This document shows, one piece after another, positions 10,706 through 18,169 of a DNA stretch of 47,632 bases. The stretch's first letter is position 1. Each line of letters opens with the position of its first letter. The stretch is taken from NCBI GenBank assembly GCA_003565735.1, contig PXBB01000090.1:1-47632 (forward strand), in the 5' to 3' direction. The notes below the pieces were generated by a model. The model made no database searches. It saw nothing but the letters and a program-made list of their open reading frames with translations, and was not told the DNA's origin. The position numbers and the translations under genes are program-made. The DNA is from Bacteroidales bacterium. Its GTDB lineage: Bacteria; Bacteroidota; Bacteroidia; Bacteroidales; PXBB01.

Positions 10706-11437
10706 TTAAAAACATGCATAATACAGACTAACACCAACAGTAGTTACATAGAAAATAGCACCATCTCCTGTTATATCTGAACCAGAGTTGTAAAATGGCG
10801 TAAGTGCTCTGTTAAGTTTCAAACTGATTCCTAATTGCGAAGTATATTTATAAGTTACCAACAGTGAAACTTCTAAAGCAAAGGGGTTAATGACGGCGGT
10901 ATTGCTATAGTTTTCGGTGTAATCGTCAATACCTTTTACACCGCCTTCTCCAATTTCAACCAGTACATGCCCCTTATCGTAGCCGCCGCTGAAACAATAT
11001 ACTGACGGGCCCAGCCCAATATGAAATTTGCTAAAGTTGTAAAATGCATATATGCCTGTTTTTATGAAATTCAGTTTCATACGACCTGCAACATTTTCAT
11101 AGTAGTAGGTGTTAACATTTGTGTTTAAAATTTCCCCATTTTGCAAGGGTATATCAAGATTTACTGTTGTATCTCTTTTTGAAGTTTGCCCATATTCGAG
11201 ATTTAAAAACTGAAAAGAGACACTTTGATTTACAGACCAATTACCGGATTGCGTTAATTGATACATGAAGCCACCGGAAAAACCGGCTTTCATGCGGGCA
11301 GAACCGTTTTCTGAAACTTTATCAGGGGTGGGGCCACCCAGAGCCGTTCCTATACTGACTGAAAGCTTTTCTGGTTGTGCTTTTAAATGGGGTAAATGTA
11401 GAGATGCTAAAATAATTAATATTTTAATTGTCTTCAT
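10706..11437 (-). CDS. Outer-membrane beta-barrel-like protein
   Basis: This 243-residue protein (from ATG 11437) begins with a signal peptide, MKTIKILIILASLHLPHLKAQ. It continues with alternating amphipathic strands rich in G, Y, S and T, ending YVTTVGVSLYYACF. This pattern fits the outer-membrane beta-barrel families common in Bacteroidota (PorT/OmpA-like barrel); the exact family is not resolved. Conserved-looking pieces are FSGGFMYQ, FHIGLGPSVYCFSGG and SQLGISLKLNRALTPF. An ATG at 11461 would add eight residues before the signal peptide, so 11437 is preferred. The start overlaps the end of the lipoprotein gene upstream by 14 nt, suggesting translational coupling and a shared role at the cell surface. 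Confidence 0.65.
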   Translation of the reverse strand: MKTIKILIILASLHLPHLKAQPEKLSVSIGTALGGPTPDKVSENGSARMKAGFSGGFMYQLTQSGNWSVNQSVSFQFLNLEYGQTSKRDTTVNLDIPLQNGEILNTNVNTYYYENVAGRMKLNFIKTGIYAFYNFSKFHIGLGPSVYCFSGGYDKGHVLVEIGEGGVKGIDDYTENYSNTAVINPFALEVSLLVTYKYTSQLGISLKLNRALTPFYNSGSDITGDGAIFYVTTVGVSLYYACF

Positions 11438-12173
11438 ACCATACAAACTTTTCTGTGCCATTTTGCATGATCAAGGAAATATCGTCAATATATAAGGTGC
11501 TGCCAACAGCACCGTTAAAGTTAGCACCATCAGCACTGGAAGCAAATACAATATTTATTGAGTCAGGCTCTACATAATTGATATAATATGTAAAATCAAT
11601 ATCAAAAAAAGTATAAGAGTCGTAAGTATTCAGTATGGCAAGGCTTGCTGCTGCAATGGTATCTCTTCTTTGATTCTGGGGCATGTATTTGGTAATGCTG
11701 GCAAAAATAGCAGCGGAGTCGCCGCTAACAGGAAAGTATTTGTAATACCCTCTGAAACTTTTCGGTTTTTCTGTAAAAGGTTTGCCTTCAATAATCATGT
11801 TGGGTGCATCGAAGTCGAATGTTCCTGAAACCAGGATACCCGGTATAGTCAAATCGCCCCAAACAGATGTGGACATTTTAGCTGCATAATGACCTGTATG
11901 CGCTTCAGTAGTTTTTTTTAATGTTTTTGGGCCACCCAAATTGCTTAAAATGTTTAAGCTGGTCCACCAACCACTTTTCGGTTCTTCATAGCTGTTAATA
12001 CCTGAAGTTATAGTTGCCCATTTTTCAAAATCACCATCAGGGATATTTGTAGGTAATGGTTTGACATTACCATTAGGATGTTTCAAATCACCATTCTTAG
12101 CGTTTTCATCATCTTTTTCGCAAGAAAAGCATAAAAAAAGTAAGGGTAGAAAAAAAAATGAAATGTACTTCAT
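11424..12173 (-). CDS. Probable surface lipoprotein with PCMD-like domain
   Basis: This 249-residue protein has a lipoprotein signal peptide with cysteine C18 (FLCFSC). Right after it comes EKDDE, which fits the K-(D/E)2 lipoprotein export signal described for surface lipoproteins of some Bacteroidota, so surface display is likely. The rest resembles the putative carbohydrate metabolism domain (PCMD, jelly-roll) family: IPDGDFEKWAT near the start, TIPGILVSGTFDFD, KPFTEKPKSFRGYYKYFPV, and VGSTLYIDDISL at the end. It is paralogous to the T9SS cargo at 19923, which has the same blocks in the same order. It overlaps the beta-barrel gene downstream by 14 nt. The ligand is unknown, and the carbohydrate link is only the family name. 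Confidence 0.7.
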   Translation of the reverse strand: MKYISFFFLPLLFLCFSCEKDDENAKNGDLKHPNGNVKPLPTNIPDGDFEKWATITSGINSYEEPKSGWWTSLNILSNLGGPKTLKKTTEAHTGHYAAKMSTSVWGDLTIPGILVSGTFDFDAPNMIIEGKPFTEKPKSFRGYYKYFPVSGDSAAIFASITKYMPQNQRRDTIAAASLAILNTYDSYTFFDIDFTYYINYVEPDSINIVFASSADGANFNGAVGSTLYIDDISLIMQNGTEKFVWYEDN

Positions 12174-12235
12174 TGTTTATTTTTTTTGCAATGCTCAGAC
12201 ATAGGCATATTTTGGAAATATTTATGAAAATAAAA

Positions 12236-12670
12236 TTATTCATTATTTTTTTCATGCTTGGTTTTTAACGCCAAAGCATAAAGCTTCATTTGCTTTATCA
12301 TGGATAACAGTCCGTTGGCTCGTGTGGGCGACAGGTGTTCTTTCAAGCCAATCTTATCAATAAAAGTCAAGGGTGCATTGATGATTATATCTGGTTTCTG
12401 ATGAGATAACACCCTGATCAGTAATGAAACAATCCCCTTGGTAATAAGAGCATCGCTATCGGCTTCAAAAATCACCAAACCCTTATCATATTTTGCTCTC
12501 AACCACACCTGCGATTGACAACCACTGATGGTATATTGCTTGGTCTTATACGCATCATCTATCAAAGGTAAGTTCTTACCCAGTTCAATTATGTAGTTGT
12601 ACTTATCAAGCCATTCTTCAAACTGATTAAATTCATCTATAATTTGTTTTTCAATATCTTGCATGTTCAT
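12236..12670 (-). CDS. sufE: Cysteine desulfuration protein SufE
   Basis: SufE takes persulfide sulfur from the cysteine desulfurase SufS and passes it to the SufBCD scaffold for Fe-S cluster assembly in the cytoplasm. The 144-residue protein has the conserved ISGCQSQVWL block with the acceptor cysteine at residue 51, the same position as in E. coli SufE, and LSPTRANGLLSMIKQMK near the C-terminus. Start ATG 12670 (MNMQDIEKQ) or 12664. It is divergent from the DUF1573 gene; no other suf gene is in the window. Confidence 0.93.
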   Translation of the reverse strand: MNMQDIEKQIIDEFNQFEEWLDKYNYIIELGKNLPLIDDAYKTKQYTISGCQSQVWLRAKYDKGLVIFEADSDALITKGIVSLLIRVLSHQKPDIIINAPLTFIDKIGLKEHLSPTRANGLLSMIKQMKLYALALKTKHEKNNE

Positions 12671-12721
12671 TTTTTAAAATTTTTTAAGGTTCAATTATCA
12701 AGCAAAATTAAGTATTTTTAT

Positions 12722-12729
12722 TATTTTTG
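12722..12729 (+). promoter_or_regulatory. Candidate -7 box before the DUF1573-yajC operon
   Basis: TATTTTTG matches TAnnTTTG, 26 nt before the ATG at 12756. No good -33 TTTG is at the expected distance. Confidence 0.3.
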
Positions 12730-12755
12730 CGAAAGATAAAAATAAATGCAAATCT

Positions 12756-13208
12756 ATGAAGCGGTTTAAAGTAATCTGTTTTTTTTCTTTACTCTTTATT
12801 TTAATATCGTGTGGGGCATCTGATGACAGACAGTTACCAAGTGATATTGTTCAAAATCCGGCATCGGCAAATGGAAGTAATGACAAATCAGGTCTCCCTG
12901 TTATAGAATTTGAAAATTATGAGCATGATTTTGGTCAACTCATACAAGGAGAGCGCGTGTCATATGCTTTTCGTTTTACAAATACAGGGAAAAGTGATTT
13001 GGTTATAGCATCTGCAAATGCAGGTTGCGGATGTACTGTGCCTAACTTTCCCAGACATCCTATAAAACCCGGCGAAAAAGGAACTATTGAAGTTGCTTTT
13101 AACTCCACCGGACGATCTGGTGTCCAAAATCAAAGAGTGTCTATTGTAGCTAATACGCAACCAAATACTACAGTTTTAACAGTTAGAGCAAATATTGTTG
13201 TTCCCTAA
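12756..13208 (+). CDS. DUF1573 lipoprotein
   Basis: This 150-residue protein has a lipoprotein signal ending LFILISC (C19), followed by a DUF1573 domain of ASPM/SPD-2/Hydin-like immunoglobulin fold. The marker segments are EHDFGQLIQGERVSYAFRF, the cysteine pair in AGCGCTVPNFP, and IKPGEKGTIEVAFNSTGRSG. The family is very common in Bacteroidota and often sits in front of yajC, as here, but its biochemical role is not established. It is probably anchored in the outer or inner membrane facing the periplasm. It starts the cluster DUF1573-yajC-ybbR-coaE, with yajC 34 nt downstream. Confidence 0.88.
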   Translation: MKRFKVICFFSLLFILISCGASDDRQLPSDIVQNPASANGSNDKSGLPVIEFENYEHDFGQLIQGERVSYAFRFTNTGKSDLVIASANAGCGCTVPNFPRHPIKPGEKGTIEVAFNSTGRSGVQNQRVSIVANTQPNTTVLTVRANIVVP

Positions 13209-13242
13209 TTATAAATTTTTAATAACTCAAAAAAAAATCATT

Positions 13243-13569
13243 ATGAACCTTTTACACATTTTATTAATGGCACCTCCATCAGAAGGTGGTGGCGGTGGTG
13301 GCATGGGGGCCTTACTTCCACTCATCCTTATTATTTTCGTTTTTTACTTTTTTATGATTCGCCCTCAAATGAAAAAAAATAAAGAGTTGAAAAGATTCAG
13401 AGAAAACATCAAAAAAGGTGATAAAATTGTTACCATTGGAGGTATTCATGGTAAAATTGTTGAAGTTCACGACACAACCTTTATTATTGAGGTAGAAGGG
13501 CAAAACAAACTTAAAGTCGAAAGATCGGCTATAGCTATGGATGGTGAATCCCTTCAGGATAAACGCTAA
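13243..13569 (+). CDS. yajC: Preprotein translocase subunit YajC
   Basis: YajC is the small accessory subunit associated with SecDF and the Sec translocon in the inner membrane. From ATG 13243 the protein has 108 residues: a short glycine-rich periplasmic start (PPSEGGGGGGMGALLP), one membrane helix (LLPLILIIFVFYFFMIRPQ), and the cytoplasmic domain with MIRPQMKKNKELKRF, GDKIVTIGGIHGKI and the VERSAI ending. An in-frame TTG at 13195 inside the previous gene would give a longer form, but the ATG is in the right place for the family. The position between DUF1573 and ybbR is the usual Bacteroidota order. Confidence 0.93.
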   Translation: MNLLHILLMAPPSEGGGGGGMGALLPLILIIFVFYFFMIRPQMKKNKELKRFRENIKKGDKIVTIGGIHGKIVEVHDTTFIIEVEGQNKLKVERSAIAMDGESLQDKR

Positions 13570-13612
13570 ACCATTTTTCTGATATTTGTTTTATTTCGAT
13601 ACCAGTTAACCT

Positions 13613-14599
13613 TTGAATAAAGAAGCACCCATAGAGTTTTCAGGAAGATTTAAGCCATTTAAAACAAAATACAATCTTTATGTTTTTCTGGTGTGCCTTT
13701 TTTTTTCGGCTGCTATTTGGTTTATCATAAAACTATCCAAAACATACGAGCTTGTAACAGAAGTTCAAATAGAATACGTCAACATCCCTTCCAATCGTTT
13801 GGTCATAGAAAGCGATACGGTTATTTCTGCAACTCTTAGTGCCAGTGGCTTTAAATTCTTAGGACGTAATCTTAAAAAAAAGCACAAACTGCAAGTAGAT
13901 GTGGCTTCATTGCCCATACAGGAAACTGGTCCCGATATATTTACAGCAGCTGTTAACATCAATAAATATATAGAACATCAATTAGATGATAAGTTTGGTT
14001 ATACCGTAAGTATAGTTGATTTTTTTCCCAATCAATTAAGAATTGTTATGCATAAAGCTTATGCACGAAAAGTTGCTGTAAGACCTCGCATATCTTACGA
14101 ACTGGCACCACAACATATTATTTACGGCAGTATTAAATCAGAACCTGACAGCCTGTACATATTCGGACGCGCTGAAGAAATAGCTCACATCGAAGCTGTG
14201 CATACTGAAGATGTTAATGCAGGAGTACTTAACAAATCGCAGGTTTTTAATGTGGCCATTGAAAGCCCCGGACTTACCGCATTTCGACTCTCTCAAAATC
14301 ACGTCAATGTTTATATCCCTGTCGAAAAATTTACTGAACTGTCTCTGCAAGCTCCCATAGTAGCACCAATCCTCAAAGACAATAAAGAACTGAAATTATT
14401 CCCCGATAAAGTTCAACTGACATTATTTGTTGCGTTGAAAGATTATGCGCTTATTAAACCAGAGCATTTTAAGATTTTGGCTGATACCTCTCAAATAGGT
14501 TTACAAAGAGTTTTGCCTGTCTATGTTAAAGATAAACCCGATAATATTCGCATACAAAAAATTAACCCTGCAACTGTAGAGTACATAATTCTTAATTAA
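13613..14599 (+). CDS. YbbR-like domain membrane protein
   Basis: This 328-residue protein has one N-terminal membrane helix (about residues 22-40, YVFLVCLFFSAAIWFIIKL) and a long periplasmic part made of YbbR-type beta repeats. Marker segments are VEIEYVNIPSN-like pieces, YGSIKSEPDSLYIFGRAEEI and VNVYIPVEKF. YbbR/CdaR proteins regulate the diadenylate cyclase in Firmicutes, but that role is not shown for the Bacteroidota form. The start is TTG 13613, just after an in-frame TAA at 13607; no ATG lies before the membrane helix, so TTG is probably real. It lies between yajC and coaE, a conserved order in the phylum. Confidence 0.82.
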   Translation: MNKEAPIEFSGRFKPFKTKYNLYVFLVCLFFSAAIWFIIKLSKTYELVTEVQIEYVNIPSNRLVIESDTVISATLSASGFKFLGRNLKKKHKLQVDVASLPIQETGPDIFTAAVNINKYIEHQLDDKFGYTVSIVDFFPNQLRIVMHKAYARKVAVRPRISYELAPQHIIYGSIKSEPDSLYIFGRAEEIAHIEAVHTEDVNAGVLNKSQVFNVAIESPGLTAFRLSQNHVNVYIPVEKFTELSLQAPIVAPILKDNKELKLFPDKVQLTLFVALKDYALIKPEHFKILADTSQIGLQRVLPVYVKDKPDNIRIQKINPATVEYIILN

Positions 14600-14603
14600 T
14601 CTT

Positions 14604-15233
14604 ATGATGAGTAAGGAAGCTTCTATGATTACTAATGAAAGCGCTATCAGGAAAATTGCGCTTACGGGTAATATAGGCAGTGGTAAAACCACTATAGCAC
14701 GCATATTTAAGATGTTACAGGTTGAAGTGTATAATGCGGATAAGGAAGCACACAAAATACTCGAATATGGGACAGTAAAAAAGCAATTGGTGGATTTGTT
14801 CGGACAAAAAGTCATAATACAAAACAGCATCAACAGAAAGGCGCTTGCTGCCATTGTTTTTCAGGATAAAACTATGCTTGAAAAACTAAACAGCATAATA
14901 CATCCTATGGTTATGAAAGATTTTGAATGTTGGATGAAAAAACTTCACAGTCCAAAGCCCTATATTCTTTTTGAATCTGCTATTATTTTTGATGCCGGCT
15001 TAAACGATTTCTTTGATGATGTTATTCTCGTAACGGCACCACAACAAATTCGCGTCAAACGTTGTGCTTTGAGGGATGGCGTTACGCAGTCCAAAATATG
15101 GGCGCGCATACAGCATCAGACACCGGAAAAACTATTGATAAAAAAAGTAAACCATCGTATAGTTAATGATGGTAAAACAATGGTTATTCCTCAGGTTCTT
15201 AAACTTGATAAAGAATTATGCCTTAGATACTAA
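14604..15233 (+). CDS. coaE: Dephospho-CoA kinase
   Basis: CoaE phosphorylates the ribose 3'-OH of dephospho-CoA, the last step of coenzyme A synthesis. The 209-residue protein has the P-loop GNIGSGKT (residues 22-29), NADKEAHKIL (the substrate-facing aspartate), the IIHPMVM segment and the VTAPQQIRVKRCALRDG lid region. All fit CoaE. ATG codons at 14604, 14607 and 14625 are possible starts. It begins 4 nt after ybbR and is surely in the same operon. It ends 20 nt before the convergent restriction-modification locus. Confidence 0.93.
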   Translation: MMSKEASMITNESAIRKIALTGNIGSGKTTIARIFKMLQVEVYNADKEAHKILEYGTVKKQLVDLFGQKVIIQNSINRKALAAIVFQDKTMLEKLNSIIHPMVMKDFECWMKKLHSPKPYILFESAIIFDAGLNDFFDDVILVTAPQQIRVKRCALRDGVTQSKIWARIQHQTPEKLLIKKVNHRIVNDGKTMVIPQVLKLDKELCLRY

Positions 15234-15253
15234 ATCACAAATTTCATTATATC

Positions 15254-16156
15254 TTATTGGCTGCTGGGCTGTTTCTTAAGAAAGTTAAGAGTTCTTTCAT
15301 AATTTGCTTCAGGTTCTTCTGCTAAAAAAAGCTCTAATTGCGAATTGTTATAAAAACCCGCCAGTTTTCTTCTGTATGATCCGTAAATTTGCTGATTTTC
15401 AATTTCAATTTTTCTGTTTTTTGAAATGTTTAAAAACTCAACTTCTTTGTCAATACCTAAAAATTTTCTATTGATTAAATTTGCTGCAATACCAGTAGTA
15501 CTACTGCCTGTAAAAGGGTCTAAAATCCAGTCATTCTTTTTAGTTGAAGCAAGTATTATTCTTGTAAGCAAAGCCAATGGCTTTTGTGTTGGATGTTTCC
15601 CACAAGATTTTTCCCAAGGAGCTATTGCCGGCAGATGCCATACATCTTTCATCTGTTTTCCACTGTTAATACTTTTCATTAGTTCATAATTGAAATAATG
15701 AGAGACTTTTTTATGTTTTCTTGCCCAGATTATAAATTCGGTGGAATGTGTGAAATATTTACAAGACAGATTGGGTGGAGGGTTTGTTTTTGCCCAAGTG
15801 ATACAATTAAGAATTTTATATTCTAACTCTGTCAGCATTTGTGCAACAGAGAAAATATTGTGAAATGTGCCACTAATCCATATTGTGCCATCCTCAGTTA
15901 AATGTTCTCTGCAAGCTTTTAACCAGTTATAATTAAATTCATTGTCTTTCTCAAAACCCTTAGAACGATCCCAAGCACCTTTATTAACACTTACCATTTT
16001 TCCACTTTGAACTGAAATTCCATCGTTAGACAAAAAATACGGCGGATCAGCAAAGATCATATTGAATTTGAAATCAAATTGATTTAGAAGATCAATAGTA
16101 TCTCCTTTAAGAAGATAGAAGTTATTATCCTTGGATTTAAAAAATAGAATTATCAT
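15254..16156 (-). CDS. Intact N6-adenine methylase of DpnA (M2.DpnII) type
   Basis: This is a beta-class adenine-N6 DNA methyltransferase of 300 residues, most like the second methylase (DpnA) of DpnII systems, which methylates GATC and can act on single-stranded DNA. DPPY is at residues 37-40, followed by the target-recognition region (SVNKGAWDRS, WAKTNPPPNLSCKYFTHSTE), HPTQKPLALL, and the SAM-binding DPFTGSSTTG at 213-222. The N-terminal DPPY and C-terminal FxGxx order defines the beta class. ATG 16156 is the natural start; an in-frame TTG at 16186 would add ten residues. It is the only unbroken gene of the locus. Specificity for GATC is inferred from the two broken neighbours. Confidence 0.85.
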   Translation of the reverse strand: MIILFFKSKDNNFYLLKGDTIDLLNQFDFKFNMIFADPPYFLSNDGISVQSGKMVSVNKGAWDRSKGFEKDNEFNYNWLKACREHLTEDGTIWISGTFHNIFSVAQMLTELEYKILNCITWAKTNPPPNLSCKYFTHSTEFIIWARKHKKVSHYFNYELMKSINSGKQMKDVWHLPAIAPWEKSCGKHPTQKPLALLTRIILASTKKNDWILDPFTGSSTTGIAANLINRKFLGIDKEVEFLNISKNRKIEIENQQIYGSYRRKLAGFYNNSQLELFLAEEPEANYERTLNFLKKQPSSQ

Positions 16157-16210
16157 ATTGAAGTTTCTGAAATCTAAAGCTTGCAAATTTTGACTTTATA
16201 CTTTTAACAT

Positions 16211-17056
16211 TTAAAATTTAATAACTTTTTCTTGACTTAACCTTTTTATAAAAGTTTTTAAGCTTGAAAGATTGTAAACACATGAAATTATGTTAAAAGC
16301 CTCCTCCAGCTTGTTCTTAGCAGACAACCAGCCTCGCCCATCTGTTATCCAAACAAATTCAAAGTTTTGATATTGATTTATTTTATGACCAACATCAGAA
16401 TAAGATCTAGCAACTTCATTAAGTTTTGAACCACCACTATTGTAAAAGTTTGTTTCAATTAAATACGTTTTCTTTTTCGTTTTAATAACGAAATCGAATC
16501 TTTTTAAATCAGTCCCTTAACTTGTTATTTCTGGGAACTCAGAACTATTTACTTCTTTTTTGTAAAATACTTTTGCTTTATCAAAAAGTAATGAAACCGC
16601 ATTAGAGATATTTTCCCCACCTCTGTTTTTTCTCGCATTTGTGTCTAAGCCAACCTCAACGCCAAATACATAGTCAACAAGGTTTGTGATGTTTTTATTT
16701 TGAAAAATTTCAGCAAGACCTGTTTCAACAATAAAGTCATGAATGCTTTTAGGTGAGTTAAAGTATGATTCTAATGATACAATTTGCCCTTTACTGTTAA
16801 AGGTTTTGGTTTTTTTGTTTTTTCTAACAGCAATTAAAATATTTAGAACATCAAAGGCTTTTGGATTTTCTTCGTATAGTTGCTCTATTGCATGTTTTAA
16901 ATCTTTTTTCCCAATTAAGTAATTTAGTTGATTTAATTTTATAGAGATTTTACTTACATTGTTTTTGATTTTTTCAAAGTTGGTAAAATAATCAAGTGTT
17001 GCGTTTGTTTCGCTTAGTTGTGAAATAAATTTTTCAAAATTATTTGGCATACTCAA
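16211..17056 (-). pseudogene. DpnII/MboI-family GATC restriction endonuclease, interrupted by in-frame TAA
   Basis: The gene reads as 179 codons, then TAA (16519-16517), then 101 more codons in the same frame to the stop at 16213-16211. Full length would be 281 residues, close to DpnII (288). The first part ends with the family block GLDTNARKNRGG. The part after the stop continues GTDLKRFDFVIKTKKKTYLI and then ETNFYNSGGSKLNEVARSY, which carries the likely PD-(D/E)XK acidic residues D188 and E201. Reading TTA (Leu) for the TAA would give a smooth SLGTDLKRFDF. The truncated product lacks the catalytic core, so it is probably dead. Its start overlaps the end of the Dam-like gene by 17 nt. A sequencing error is the main alternative. 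Confidence 0.82.
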
Positions 17057-17954
17057 ATTTTTTAATGTGTTTATTGGTAATTAGTAATTCTGTGAGTTTG
17101 CCTCTTTTATTAGCATTAGCATTAACCATTCGAGTAGCAAAAACTTTTTTTATGTTGAAATCCTGATATAAATTGTCAAAAAAATCGTCATTCGGATTTT
17201 TAGATTTTAAATCAGAATTGCTTAAAACAAATTCATGTCCCATTAAGTCAATTTTCTTGCAGAAATTTCTTAACCTTATTTGCTCTCTATCATTAAACTC
17301 CTCCTTTGCGTATGAATTGAAACTTGATGTTCTGTTTAATGGCTTGTATGGAGGATCAAAATAAAAAAAACTGTTTCTATCTGCATACTTTAAAGTTTTT
17401 TCGAAATCTCCCGTTAAGATTTTTACTTTTTGCAATAATTTACTGTCAGCAAAAATTGTTTCAGAGTCACAAATTTTGGGATTGATGTATCGTCCAAACG
17501 GCACATTAAAAAGACCTTTACTATTTACGCGATACAAGCCATTAAAACAAGTTCTATTTAGAAAAATAAAAAATGAAGTATTTTCAATTTCATTTAATGC
17601 TTTTGTGTTGAAAAGTGCTCTTTTTTTTAAATAGTATTCTTTTCTTTCTTCTTCATTGAGTGGCAAATATTCCTTTTGAATAAGCATTAACGCTTTTACT
17701 AGCTCCGAAGGCTTTTCTTTTATTATCTTATAAGCCGTAGTTAAATCTGGATTTATGTCATTTATAACGGCTTTTTTAATATTAGAAAATTGTTAAAGAA
17801 TCCAAAACAAAATCGCTCCACCACCAACAAAAGGCTCTATGTAAGTAATCTCCTCTCGTTTATTAAAATTCTTTGGTAATGCCTCTTCTATGTTTCTAAT
17901 AAGTTGAGATTTACCTCCTACCCATTTTACAAAAGGTTTTGCTTTTATTACCAT
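17040..17954 (-). pseudogene. DpnM/Dam-type adenine methylase, interrupted by in-frame TAA at codon 54
   Basis: From ATG 17954 the frame encodes the alpha-class Dam family start: [13 protein letters not shown] (residues 7-18) and the SAM-binding EPFVGGGA (40-47). It then hits TAA (17795-17793) after FWIL, and continues in the same frame with QFSNIKKAVINDINPDL through DPPY (200-203) to the stop at 17040. Without the stop it would be 304 residues, normal for M1.DpnII-like enzymes. A C-to-T change in a CAA codon would explain it. The downstream open part (ATG 17687, 215 residues) lacks the SAM-binding motif and cannot be an active methylase alone. It is the first gene of the locus. Confidence 0.85.
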
Positions 17955-17974
17955 CTTTATATTTTCAATTCTTT

Positions 17975-17988
17975 AATTAACGTTAATT
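17975..17988. promoter_or_regulatory. 14-bp perfect palindrome upstream of the dam-like gene
   Basis: AATTAACGTTAATT is a perfect palindrome beginning 20 nt upstream of the dam-like ATG. It could be an operator for autoregulation by the methylase or another protein, but in AT-rich DNA it may be chance. The rest of the 215-nt gap to rnz shows no gene. Confidence 0.25.
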
Positions 17989-18169
17989 TTTAAGAAAACA
18001 TACTTTATGCAAAAATTTAGTACATCCTCTTTTACTAAATGCTTTTTTACAAAAGTATGAATTAATCGCAAAAGTTTTAATGTTTTTTTCTTTCTGAAAA
18101 TTATTATTCCTAGGTTTTATTGTTAATACAATGCTATTTTATAGTTAATTATGACTTTTAGATGGTACA

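Noticed and set aside
16517-17795. Stop-codon reassignment (TAA read as sense) as explanation of the two internal stops
   Set aside because: Many surrounding confident genes end with TAA at the expected length, so the code is standard here.
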